Below, piece by piece: positions 11,701 through 22,642 of a stretch of 64,000 nt of DNA. The translations under genes were made by a program, and so were the position numbers. The notes under the pieces were generated by a model. That model was not told the DNA's origin, did no database searches, and saw only the letters and a list, made by a program, of their open reading frames with translations. Origin of the DNA: Onthophagus taurus (lineage: Eukaryota > Arthropoda > Insecta > Coleoptera > Scarabaeidae); the NCBI RefSeq assembly GCF_036711975.1, contig NW_027248941.1, forward strand, positions 558,001-622,000, written 5' to 3'. How positions within the stretch are numbered: the first letter of the stretch is position 1; each line of letters opens with the position of its first letter.

Positions 11701-13118
11701 TTAATTTTCTTCGTTTTCTAGTTCACCCTCTTGTTCGTCATCGAATTCGTCCTCCACGGCGGCCTCTTGGTACTGTTGGTATTCGGACACTAAATCGTTC
11801 ATGTTTGATTCGGCTTCGGTGAATTCCATTTCGTCCATGCCCTCGCCGGTGTACCAATGCAAGAAGGCCTTTCTACGGAACATAGCTGTGAATTGCTCGG
11901 AGATGCGCTTAAATAGCTCTTGAATGGCTGTTGAATTTCCGATGAAAGTCGAAGCCATTTTTAACCCTCTTGGAGGGATGTCGCAAACGGCTGTTTTAAC
12001 ATTATTCGGGATCCACTCGATGAAATAACTGCTGTTTTTGTTTTGTATGCTAAGCATTTGGTCGTCCACTTCTTTCATGGACATCCTACCGCGGAAGATG
12101 GAGGCTACCGTTAAGTATCGTCCGTGGCGAGGATCGCAAGCTGCCATCATGTTTTTGGAGTCGAACATTTGTTGGGTGAGTTCCGGTACTGTTAATGCTC
12201 TGTATGCTTGACTTCCCCTAGCGGTTAATGGAGCAAATCCGGTTATGAAGAAGTGAAGCCGAGGGAAAGGCACCATGTTAACGGCGAGTTTCCTTAAATC
12301 GGCGTTTAATTGACCCGGAAAACGAAGACAAGTAGTGACCCCAGACATGGTAAGCGACACCAAATGGTTTAAATCGCTGTAATTAGGCGTTAACAACTTC
12401 AACGTTCTAAAACAAATATCGTACAAGGCTTCGTTATCGATGCAAAACGTTTCGTCTGTGTTTTCAACCAATTGGTGAATAGACAAAGTGGCGTTGTAAG
12501 GTTCAACTACGGTATCAGACACCTTCGGAGATGGCACAACCGAGTAAGAATTCATAATTCTATCAGGGTACTCCTCCCGAATCTTTGAAATAAGCAAAGT
12601 TCCCATCCCCGACCCAGTTCCGCCACCTAAAGAATGAGTTAGTTGAAAACCTTGGAGACAATCGCATGATTCGGCCTCTTTTCTGATTACTTCCAACACC
12701 GAATCGACTAATTCAGCCCCTTCGGTGTAATGACCTTTAGCCCAAATATTACCAGCTCCAGATTGGCCAAAAACGAAATTATCCGGGCGAAAAAGTTGCC
12801 CGTATGGGCCGGATCTCACTGAATCCATCGTGCCGGGTTCTAAATCGACCAAAACTGCGCGTGGAACGTAATTTCCACCGTTTCCTTCGTTGTAGTAAAC
12901 GTTAATCCTTTCCAATTGGAGATCGGTGTCTCCTCGGTAAATCCCTTTGGGGTCAATCCCATGCTCATCGGAAATTATTTCCCAAAACTATAAAAATCAC
13001 ATATAATTAAAAAAAAAATGTCCTCTAAATTGTTAGATAACGATTAAATCCTCCAACTCACTTTCGACCCGATTTGATTACCACATTGGCCGGCTTGCAC
13101 GTGGACGATTTCCCTCAT
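11701..13118 (-). CDS. betaTub: Beta-tubulin, divergent isotype, 447 aa
   Basis: This is the GTP-binding subunit of the alpha/beta-tubulin heterodimer of microtubules. Exon 1 runs 13118 to 13062 (19 codons, [19 protein letters not shown]). Exon 2 runs 12987 to 11701 (428 codons plus TAA). The 74-bp intron is phase 0 (GTGAGT...TATAG). It starts with MREI, the N-terminal tetrapeptide used in tubulin mRNA autoregulation. It contains the nucleotide loop GGGTGSG and the conserved core through [20 protein letters not shown]. Full family length. Differences from the usual major isotype include NEGNGGNY for [18 protein letters not shown] for [17 protein letters not shown] for TSRGSQQY, and a C-tail ending EGELENEEN. 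The tail is acidic, and its EGEL resembles the EGEF axonemal signature with Leu for Phe. That suggests a tissue-restricted (developmental or testis) isotype, which is inference. It lies between two gustatory receptor genes, all on the same strand, with no sign of co-transcription. Confidence 0.93.
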
Positions 13119-13627
13119 TTTCTTTTACAATTATGTATAATTAAGAACTAATTTATTAAAACGCCAACGTTTTCTTTATATAAAAAGAAGGAAATATCGC
13201 CCACTCAACCCACTTAAGATTCAAAGTGGAATGAGCTCATCTCAGGTATATAGATAACAAAGATAATGATTAAGATGAATTCAGGTACTTTAAAAGGCGT
13301 GGTGTTTTCTAATAAGATTTTGTTAATAAATGTTATAAACGAAATGAATCGTAAATTAAATTAATAATTAAATTTTATTAAACGTGATTTTTTTATTTTA
13401 AAATCTAAATTATTTAAATTTAAAATGTTGTAAATTAAACCGCCATCTGTTGGTGGAATTAAAAAAATTAAGCAGTGTGAAGTTGGCTTCGAAAAAGAAT
13501 TTGAGGTTAATGAGAAATCAGCGTTTATTTTTGTTGTTGTTTTCAACTTTAACATTTTTTTTATATCTTTTTTCTAGTGAGGATAAGAAAAATCGTTCAA
13601 AATAACATAAAGAAACACCGATAAACC

Positions 13628-13753
13628 ATGGAACGTGGAATAAAGTTCGAAGTACTCAATGAAAAGATTCCGGAGAGACTTGAAACAGTCTTGGAAGATG
13701 TTTACGTTAAACAAGTTAAATTCCTTCAAATATTGGAGCACTTCATTTCATGA
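13628..13753 (+). CDS. Small ORF, 41 aa, unrecognised
   Basis: An ATG with a reasonable context opens a 41-codon frame, MERGIKFEVLNEKIPERLET onwards, ending in a TGA. Composition is protein-like (charged, amphipathic) and unlike the AT-rich background. A pyrimidine-rich acceptor-like stretch lies at 13555-13577. It could be a decayed or partial 5' exon of a longer protein, or chance. I cannot name a family with confidence. Confidence 0.2.
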   Translation: MERGIKFEVLNEKIPERLETVLEDVYVKQVKFLQILEHFIS

Positions 13754-13789
13754 TTCACAAAGAATGTAATGTAATCAAAGTGTACTAAA

Positions 13790-16300
13790 ATTAAGAGTGC
13801 CGAAGAAGTTATGGTTCAATTAAATTGAGTTTAAGATCAATTTTATTAATTCTACATCTTGTATTGGATCATATACAAGTAAGTAATGATTTATTTTTAA
13901 TCTGTTGGTCAAATTATTAATTGAGGTTAGGAAAATTAATTTGTTTGCTTGTCACTTTTGACAGTTGTCAAAACTGTTGGCTTTTTTATTAACTTTTAGT
14001 CAGAAATTAAAATATTGTGTTGGAATTGGTGCTGCGATACCTTGTTAAGGATTTCTGTTTGTTATCTATCTTATGTTTGTCCTAACCTCACTTTTCTTAA
14101 CAAAAAATTTATATACATAACTCATTTTGGGTTAGAAATAAAACTAAAACTAGAAATTTTGCGGGTTTATTATATAATGGTTCAATTAAATCGAGTTTAA
14201 GATCAATTCTACATCTTGTATTGGATCATTTACAAGTAAGTAATGAATTTTTTTTTAATCTGTCAAAATAAAATTTTTAATTGAGGTTAAGAAATGAATA
14301 AAAAAGTTTTAAAATAATATTATTATGATTTATAAGAAGCCATATCGCTTGAAACAGCGACAAAAAGTGAACTCGGCTAATTTCAAAGACGTAAAACACG
14401 AAATGTCCATTCTCACAAATGCGAGTAAAGATCAAACTGAAGGTTTTTAGCGCCTGCGATGGCCGGGGGCGGCCGATGTCTTCGAAAACGGCCGTGTTGT
14501 TTGAAAACCGTGCTAGAAAACCTCAATTTCTTAACACAACCTAACCTCACTTCTTGAAATGACATTTTTTTGACATTTATTAAAAAAAAATTTATTTAAC
14601 TCACACAGTTTTATTAGAAATTTGCGTAATAGAGTTCGTTTTAATTACTTATACACGTTTTACGTTATAAAAAAATAAATTCGTGTTTATCGCGATTTTA
14701 AATTAGGCTAAAATATTTGACATGATGAGAAGATAGTTACAAACGTATATTTTTAGACTTATCCCAACAGATGGCGCTATCTCCTATGCGTCTTTTTCAA
14801 GTAATTTTTTGACGTTTCATTAAAAAAAAATTTTGTTTTACTCATTTTGTGTTAGAAATAAAACTAAAACTAGAAATTTTGCAACCTCAAAATTTCTAGT
14901 TTTAGTTTTATTTCTTGTTACATCGACAGAAAAGTACGAAAATTTTGTGACTAAAATAATTTTTTGTTTAAAAGTTTTCAACCCTGCCGTTACCATGGTG
15001 ATTTATCAATAAACACTGACATCTTTAAAAGAAATTACTTGTTGCATTGAGAGAAAGTTTTATCAAAATAATCACAATTTAATGACGAAAAATTTAACAA
15101 AAAGAAATAAAAATGTTAGTTTAAAGCTGTGCTGATAATCTAAGTACTATAATAAATCCTAACCTTTCTTTTCCAACCTAAACTCACTTTTTTAAATGAC
15201 GTTTCATTAAAAAAAAATTTTAATTTTAGGCGTACTAAAATTTGGGATTGCCAAAGAAGTTATGGTTCGATTAAATCGAGTTTAAGACCAACTTTATTAA
15301 TTCTACATATTGTATTGGATCATTTACAAGTAAGTAATGACTTTTTTTCAATCTGTCAATGTTAAATTTTTAATTAAGGTTAAGAAATGAATAAAAAAGT
15401 TTTTAAATTATATTATTGTAATTTATAAGAAGCCATCTCGCTTGAAACAGCTACAAAAGTGAACTTGGCCGCCATCTAAAGCATGAAATGTCCATTCTCA
15501 CAAATGCGAGTAAAGATCCACCTGAAGGTTTTTAGCGACTGCCAGGGGCGGCCGATGTCTTCGAAAACGGCCGTGTTGTTTTAAAACCGTGCTAGAAAAT
15601 CTCAATTTCTTAACACAACCTAACCTCACTTCTTGAAATGACATTTTTTTGACATTTATTAAAAAAAAATTTATTTAACTCACACAGTTTTATTAGAAAT
15701 TTGCGTAATAGAGTTCGTTTTAATTACTTATACACGTTTTACGTTATAAAAAAATAAATCTAATAGTAATTCGTGTTTCTCGCGATTTTAAATTAGGTTA
15801 AAATATTTGACATGATGAGAAGATAGTTACAAACGTATATTTTTAGACTTTTTCCAACAGATGGCGCTATCTCCTACGCGTCTTCAAGTGACATATTTGA
15901 CGTTTCATTAAAAAAAACTTTAACTGATTTTGAGTTAGAAATAAAACTAAAACTAGAAATTTTCAACCTCAGAATTTCTAGTTTTAGTTTTATTTCTCAT
16001 TACATCGGCAGAAAAGTACGAAAATTTTGTGACTAAAATAATTTTTTGTTTAAACGTTTTCAACCTGCCGTTACCATTTTGACATTTCGTTAAAAAAAAA
16101 TTTTTTTTTAATTTTAGCTATTAAATAGAGTAAAAATCCAACTAAGTTTTCTCAACATCTCAACGCATATCATGACCGGTGTTAATTTAAAACTGTGATA
16201 TTGAGGATTTCTATAAGTATCAATTTTAATCCATTCTAACCTCACTTTTTTAAATGACATTTTTGACGTTTCACCTAAATGAAGTTGGTTAGTATTAGAT
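13790..16300. repeat. Large duplicated composite repeat (about 13.8-14.97 and 15.2-16.08 kb)
   Basis: Two long copies share the same order: a module with TATGGTTCAATTAAATCGAG ending in CAAGTAAGTAATGA (near 13810, 14178 and 15260), a KKP-coding word AAGAAGCCAT, a GC-rich insert GGGGCGGCCGATGTCTTCGA (near 14465, 15545), ACAACCTAACCTCACTTCTT, AGATGGCGCTATCTCCTA (14771, 15862), then the palindromic core (14851-14920; 15933-15998) and CTGCCGTTACCA. This is a segmental duplication of already composite repeats. The short ORFs here are not supported as genes. Confidence 0.75.
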
Positions 16301-16365
16301 TTTGTAATTGAGTGAAGTTCGTATCGGGCAAAAATAATGATAAAAAACATGATAGTACTCAAATT

Positions 16366-17519
16366 TCATTTAAAAATGAGATAAAATTGATACAAAACCA
16401 CAACATACGACACAATCAACGTAACGAACAGCTGCACCGTTGTATTGTTCAACAAGAAAAAACCTCCGGCTGTAAACTCGGGGTACCTCCACGTGGAACA
16501 TTTTAACAGCAACAAAACACTTTGATAAAGCTCCATATCTTTTGTCGTTTTCAAACTGCACCTTTGAAGCAAATTATAACTTAAATGAGTCGTTAGATTG
16601 ACTTCATTCGTAACTTTTCTGCATATACTAGTAAGGAGTAAAACGCTGGCCTAAAATTAAAACCTACAGTACAATTTCATTGCGCAAAAAATTAATTTAC
16701 CATCCCAAAAACCATGTAAACTACCCCCCATAGTGTGTATCGGCCTACATTAAACGTTTTGTCCCAAGTAAGCGGCAAATTAAACGCGATCAAAAAGCAA
16801 CTCATCAAATACATGTAGACACAAAATATAGGGAAGCCGTATAATTTATTAAACTCGTTTACGGCGTTTTCGAGGAGTTCGTAACATTTTGTTGCATCCC
16901 TCACCGTTTGCAAAACATTTCTAGCCCCAGAAAATGATTTAATGACGGTGGAATCGTCGCATAAAGTCCGCAAAATAGAATTAATTGATTTTGAGGCATT
17001 GTAGAGTTCGTTTATTGTACTGTACAGGTATAAGATGATTACAGCTAACCTAATTCGTAAAATACTTTCTAATACTATGTATTTGTATTGCCCAATTGGT
17101 ACTGCTGAAAATTGCATTTGAGAGTCGTACGTTCCGGGGGAAGTAAATGTAATGTAGAGAAGCGTCATTTTTTGTTCTATGTTGTATCCGGGGAGATATT
17201 TATCGAGAATTAATTGTAATCGAGTTAGGATTTTCGAAAACTTTCTAAACGATCTCTTTTGTAGGATTAACGATGTGGTAATTGAAGCGTTTGCAGCTGA
17301 AATTGCAAATAAAGCGAGGTGTTCCGTGATTATCGAGGTACTCGGAATTGTAAATTTATTAATTAAGCGTCCAATCATCTGGTAAAAGTACCCCAATATA
17401 ATAATACCAACAGCGAAGTGAGGGGCGTATTTGCTAAAATGTTTATAACGCTTTTTAAGAATAAACGGGGTTATTAACAAAAATTTGCTTGAAAATATTA
17501 TTAACTTTGGCATGGACAT
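16366..17519 (-). CDS. Gustatory receptor (7tm_7 family), 367 aa, paralogue of the 8.2-kb gene
   Basis: A chemosensory membrane receptor like the copy at 8169-9337. Exon 1 runs 17519 to 16701 (273 codons) and exon 2 runs 16650 to 16366 (94 codons plus TGA). Here too a 50-bp phase-0 intron (GTAAAT...TTTTAG) falls at the same place. About two thirds of residues match the first copy by eye. The best-conserved parts are the QKRSFRKF loop, LILDKYLPGYN, CYELLENAVNEFNKLYGF and the whole last exon (TWRYPEFTAGGFFLLNNTTV, then SYVVVLYQF). The frame is intact throughout. The N-terminal loops and the segment after LCDDS differ most, and the second copy is slightly shorter there. Identical strand, intron position and intron length show a duplication now separated by 7 kb including the tubulin gene. 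Ligand unknown. Confidence 0.85.
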
Positions 17520-17825
17520 GGTTGCGACTAAATAATTTTTTAAGCACTCATTTATGATCGACGCTTATTAGAGAGCACTTTAGGTGTTTTAGCTTTTAAC
17601 TCGCAAAATTGATTCGATTAAATAAACGATTTTTCACTTATTAGGATCATTACAGCAATTATTTTGAGGTTATAATGTCAACAAATTGTTGTGAAGTTGG
17701 TTACATTTGGCAAATAATTTTTCGATTTTATAATTATACTTAAATAATTTATTATTTATTTTACTATAAGTTATGGTAAATTTGTTGTTGTGTAATTTTT
17801 TTAATTCGTAACTTAATTTCAAATA
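17520..17825. other. 5' flank of gustatory receptor 2
   Basis: AT-rich, non-repetitive sequence. No TATA box or other signal stands out. Confidence 0.3.
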
Positions 17826-19690
17826 TAAGACTCAAAATTTTTTAATTTCGATTTGACACTCGTGTTAATGCGCCATCTTTTGGTTTTAATCAGTACTACG
17901 TTTGATTTTAATAAAATAATTAATTAAAAAAAATTGTAATTAATTTAAAATTGACTCAAAATCAAATTGAAATTGGTAATAATATTGATTTTTATAAATA
18001 ATTATTAAATTAAAAAAAAATAATGAATCGAAATTAAAATAAACGTACAGTTTTAGACTTTTCCCGATAGATGGCGCTATTTCTTTACGTCTTTATCAAG
18101 AGACGTTTTGACGTTTCATAAAAAAAAGTGTTTAACTCATTTCGTGTTGGAAATAAAACTAAAACTAGAAATTTTGAGGTTACGCTACACGTTAAACGTT
18201 TAAATTAAATTTTAGGTAAAATGAATCGACTTACAAATATTTATAAATTGACGTAAAAAAGTAAGGTTATCTTTAAAACTTTATTCCGAGATAAAAATCG
18301 TTTCGTGGCGTCTAAAATCGCTTTAAGCGAGCGGTTTGGATGTTTAAAAATGACTTTTTCGGTTGAATCGCAACCTTTTTTTGGTAAAAATTAATAATTT
18401 TTGTCAATGTCAAACATTTAATGTGGGGGGTAACCACGAGATGGGGGTGAAAAAAGAATTTAATTAATAAATTTAAAATAATTTAGAAAAATTTTATGAA
18501 AATTATGTTTATTTTTAAACAAATCGATGATTTTCGATTTAATTAAGCGTTAATATAACAAAAATTCAATAAAAAGTTATTAAAAAAATAATTAAAATTA
18601 ATGCTTATAAATTTTACTAGATGGCGTTACCTCCTACGCGTCTTCTTCAAGTGACATTTTTGACGTTTCATTAAAAAAAAACTTTAACTGATTTTGAGTT
18701 AGAAATAAAACTAAAACTAGTATAATAGTTTTAGTTTTATTTCTTATTACATCGCTAGAAAAGTACAAAAATTTCGTTACAGAAATAATTTCTTTTTTAG
18801 AAGTTTTCATCCCTGCCGTTGCCATGGTGATCTATCAACAAGCACCGACATCTTTAAAAAAATCACTGGTTCTATCAAAAGAACGTTGTTTTATGAAAAT
18901 TATCACGATCATTAGGAGTTATGGTTCAATTAAATCGAGTTTAAGATCAATTTTATCAATTCTACATCTCGTATTGGATTATTTACAAGTAAGTAATAAA
19001 TTTTTTTTTAATCTGTCAAAGTTAAATTTTTAATTGAGGTTAAGGAATGAATAAAAAAAGTTTTCAAATTATATTATTATGATTAATAAGAAGCCATCTC
19101 GCTTCGAAGCACGAAATGTCCATTCTCACAAATACAAGAACTTAAGGTTTTTAATGTTTTAGAGCCCGCGATGGCCGGGGGGCGGCCGATGTCTTCGAAA
19201 ACGGCCGTGTTAATTTAAAATTGTGCTATAAAATAACGTTGAAGATTCCTAATCTTACTTTATTAGCACTATCACTTTTTCAAATCACTTTTTTTTTGAC
19301 GTTTTATTAAAAAATTAGGTTAAAATATTTGACATGACGAGAAGATAGTTACAAACGTCGATTTTTAGATTATTCCCAACAGATGGCGCCATCTCATACG
19401 TTTTTTTTAAGTGGCATTTTTGACGTTTCATTAAAAAAAATTTAATTTTACTCGTTTCGTGTTAGAAATAAAACTAAAACTAGACATTTTTAGGTTATTT
19501 CTAGTTTTAGTTTTATTTCTTATTTCATCGTCAGAAAAATAGAAAAATTTTGTAACTAAAATAATTTTTTGTTTAAAAGTTTTCAACCTGCCGTTACCAT
19601 GGTGATTTATAACCAATCTAACCTCATCGACATTTTTTTGACATTTCGTTATAAAATTTTCTTTTAATTTTAGCGATTCATAAGAAGTTT
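17826..19690. repeat. Interspersed composite repeats between receptor 2 and the SDR gene
   Basis: From left to right: a truncated third copy of the 600-bp unit (17830-18020), a core near 18150, unique AT-rich sequence at about 18230-18590, a palindromic core (18698-18743) with GCCATGGTGATCTATCAACA, the SYGSIKSSL-coding module near 18916, a GC-rich GGGGGGCGGCCGATGTCTTC insert near 19175, an AGATGGCGCCATCT near 19381, and a last palindromic core (19461-19520). The element ends appear in both orientations. Confidence 0.65.
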
Positions 19691-19881
19691 TTCAAAAGAG
19701 ATTCATAAGAAGTTACAAGAAGTCAAGATCAAGATTATTCCATAAATAATGAAGACGATTAATTTAATTAAAAACACCAAGTAAATATTATTGTCACTTT
19801 TGACAGATGTCAAAAATCCTTAAATTTCATTTTAATCGTATTTCTTTTTATTTAGTTTTACTCAAAAATTGAAATGGAATC

Positions 19882-20744
19882 ATGCTGAATCGATGGGTTA
19901 ATAAAATAGCGATTGTAACTGGAGCTAGTTCAGGAATTGGAGCCGCGATAGCTCAAAAATTAGTTCAAGGAGGATTAATTGTAACGAAAATCTTGGATTA
20001 ACCCATTTAATTTGACCAAACCACTTTTAATTAGGTCGTTGGAATCGCAAGGAGAGTGGAATTGATCCAAACGATCTCGGAGAAGTTAAAAAATGCGAAA
20101 GGGAAGCTTATTCCGTTTAAAGCGGATGTCACAAAAGAAAAAGATATCCTCGCCCTCTTTGAATTTGTCAAAACTAAATTAGGACCGGTTCATGTTTTGA
20201 TTAATAACGCGGGAATTACACGAAACACAAACCTTTCTGATGGCGATACTTCTAAGTGGAGAGAGATTTTAGAAACGAACGTTTTAGCTCCGTGTGTTAC
20301 AACGAGAGAAGCAATCAGAGTCATGAAAAAGCACGCAATTGAGGGACAAATAATTCATATTTCGAGCGTTTTGGGGCACTACGTGGCTCATATTCCTAAT
20401 TTGAATATGTATCCAGCTTCGAAATTTGCAATTAGGGCTTTGACGGAGACTTTGAGGCAGGAATTTTTGGCTGAAAACGTTCCAATAAGAGTTTGTGTAA
20501 GATTTTGAGTAATTTTTGTTGTTGTAATAATTAATTTTGTTTGTTTTAGACGATTAGCCCAGGTCCCACTGATACGGAAATTAATAAATTACACTCGAAT
20601 AATGGGAGTTTTGCTAATATCATTGATGCAATGCCTAAATTGAAAGCGGAAGATGTTGCTGATGCTATTGTTTATGTGTTATCCACCCCTCATCGTGTGC
20701 AGATTCAAGATATTATGATTCGACCACTTGGAGAACCTGTTTAA
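19882..20744 (+). CDS. Classical short-chain dehydrogenase/reductase, 251 aa
   Basis: NAD(P)-dependent oxidoreductase, probably cytosolic. Exons are 19882-19980, 20035-20496 and 20550-20744, all phase 0 with introns of 54 and 53 bp. The Rossmann cofactor motif TGASSGIG is at residues 13-20, NNAG at 90-93, the structural Asn at 115, the catalytic Ser at 143/144, and YPASK gives Tyr159 and Lys163. The PGPTDT segment follows. Length and motifs match classical SDRs. The N-terminus (RWVNKIAIVTGASSGIGAAI) and the start of exon 2 (VVGIARRVELI) resemble the insect farnesol dehydrogenase / DHRS11-like group, so oxidation of a small lipid alcohol such as farnesol is possible. The true substrate cannot be read from sequence. 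Start: the only Met in frame before the cofactor motif. An AATAAA lies about 20 bp after the stop. Confidence 0.92.
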
Positions 20745-20888
20745 GTGAATTTGTGATCAAAAATAAATTATTTTGTTTATTTATTGTTGTTTTATTTATT
20801 TATAACAAAACTTATTTATCCAACTTTTCGTTTTCGGGGAGATTTTTCTCAAAGTATTAAATTTTTAAAGTTTTCGATTCATTTTTAT

Positions 20889-21220
20889 CTAGGTCAAGGT
20901 GAATTAGAGGTCATTCAAGGTGAACTCAAGGAGACATCCTTAAAGTTTCGAGAAAAATTTTCAATTTTAACTAGGTCAAGGTGAATTAGAGGTCATTCAA
21001 GGTGAACTCAAGGAGACATCCTCAAAGATTCGAGAAAAATTTTCAATTTTAACTGGGTCAAGGTGAATTAGAGGTCGTTCAAGGTGAACTCAAGGAGACA
21101 TCCTCAAAGTTTCGTGAAAAATTTTCAATTTTAACTAGGTCAAGGTGAATTAGAGGTCGTTCAAGGTGAACTCAAGGAGACATCCTCAAAGTTTCGAGAC
21201 AAATTTTCAGTTTTAACTAT
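20889..21220. repeat. 82-bp tandem repeat, four copies
   Basis: The word AGGTCAAGGTGAATTAGAGG starts at 20891, 20973, 21055 (as GGGTCAAGG) and 21137, an exact 82-bp period. Each monomer holds two diverged half-sites, TCAAGGTGAATTAGAGGTC and TCAAGGTGAACTCAAGGAG. AGGTCA is the nuclear-receptor half-site, but here it belongs to the monomer and I claim no function. It lies just after the SDR gene. Confidence 0.9.
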
Positions 21221-21442
21221 ATTCAAAAACAGAAACCTGTAAATTTTAGTTCTTAATTATCTCAATAGATGGCATATTTAATTAATTTTTTTTTGAATTA
21301 TTTAAAAAAAAACGACAACAAAAACAACATTATAGGTTTAATAATAATTTATTTTAAATATAGATCAACTTTACAAAAGAAGTACAAATAGCATTTTTTT
21401 GGTATTCCATGTTTTTATGGTATACAGCAGCTTCTTCTTCTA

Positions 21443-21563
21443 TTACATCTTTTCCTTAATCGTAGGATAAATCGCAAAGAAACCGTCTCTTTGCAACCCC
21501 TAAAAAACAAATAAAGCATTACTATTTAGATTAATTTAACCATTTAAACCTTACCAGCAACAT
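21443..21563 (-). CDS. Possible 21-aa micropeptide with a two-exon model
   Basis: On the minus strand ATG TTG CTG is followed by a consensus donor (GTAAGG, 21554). A good acceptor (TTTTTTAG, 21501-21500) leads into a frame ending in TAA at 21443. The product would be MLL-GLQRDGFFAIYPTIKEKM. A TAA lies upstream in frame, so this is a complete ORF. An AATAAA signal for the minus strand sits about 90 bp downstream (near 21350). The composition is protein-like, but I recognise no family and the length is too short to be sure. Confidence 0.25.
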
Positions 21564-21715
21564 CAATCCATTGAAAGATTATTTTGCGTTTTTAAAGCAT
21601 TTCGTTTAATATTCACTCGATTTAATTAAAATAAGACACAAAAGAAACGAATAAAATAACATAACCTATAAATACAAAACAAAGTGACAAATGACAGATT
21701 TCGATTAAATCAATT

Positions 21716-22167
21716 ATGATCGATTTTAAACAATTCGGGATCGAAATTTGGGTTTTAATCGGAATTTTAGCTTACATTTTAGCAATTTTATTCGGTAAGA
21801 TCGCAATTTTAATCAATTCAATTAATCCGATTTTAATTTTAGTGTTATATTTACGATTTTGCGTTAAATCGAACCCATTTAAATGCCAACTGTGTAAACC
21901 AAAAGAATCCAATTTTAAATGTCACTTTTGCGTTTCAATTTCATCCTGTTCTTGTTGCAAATTTTTAATTAATAAAGTAAGATGTTATTATTATTATAAA
22001 ATGTTTAATTAATTAATTATTTGTTGTAGAAATCTTGGTGTAAACCGAATCTTCCCGCTTTGAGGTGCACTTATTTCGCCCCAAATTGTTCTTATTGCTA
22101 TTTGTGTTGTTGCGAAATCTCCGTGGAGTACGATTTTAAAAGAAAATTTATAACTGAAAGCGTTTAA
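21716..22167 (+). CDS. Cys-rich small membrane protein, 132 aa, unrecognised
   Basis: Exons are 21716-21976 (87 codons) and 22030-22167 (45 codons plus TAA). The 53-bp phase-0 intron has good borders (GTAAGA...TTGTAG). Residues 8-48 are very hydrophobic, enough for one long or two short membrane helices. The remaining 84 residues carry 15 cysteines, mostly as CxxC and CxC or CCC clusters (residues 49, 57, 60, 69, 72, 78, 80, 81, 91, 100, 107, 110, 113-115). The pattern suggests a metal-binding or disulfide-rich domain attached to a membrane anchor. No known family comes to mind. The intron keeping the Cys-rich frame open on both sides supports it being real. Codon use is as AT-rich as its surroundings. 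Confidence 0.55.
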
Positions 22168-22642
22168 ACATAAATAAATCTTTTTTTTATTGTTAATGAT
22201 ATAAATAGAGGTGTTTATTTAATTAAAAAAGATTTTGATACAACAACGAAGCTTAACGATAAATTCAACAAAAAAACTCCATGATAAATGTCTTTTATTT
22301 CCTTATTTTTTAAATAAAATGAGATGGAATGTTATTAATTTGATTTAATTTAACGTATTATAATTTCCCCTCAAAATATCTTTTTGATTTTCACGTCTTA
22401 GAAAAATACTCGCTAAAAACTCTATCCATTTAAAATATGTACTTTAGATATATCGTGATTTAATATATTGAGCTGTTATTTTAAAAAAAATTAAATTAAA
22501 GAATTAAATTAATTGGGTAACTTGTTAGTTCGATAAAAACTAATTTTTTTTGTTGCTAAACTTAAAAAGAAATTAACAAGTATAGATATATTCTCCTAAA
22601 AAGTAAGCACCTTCTTATTAAAAAAATTTGCACCTTTTTAAT
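22168..22642. other. Convergent 3' ends of the Cys-rich gene and pigs
   Basis: No gene is seen. AATAAA signals for the + strand lie near 22170-22180. Reverse-strand signals (TTTATT) near 22290-22315 could serve pigs. Confidence 0.4.
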
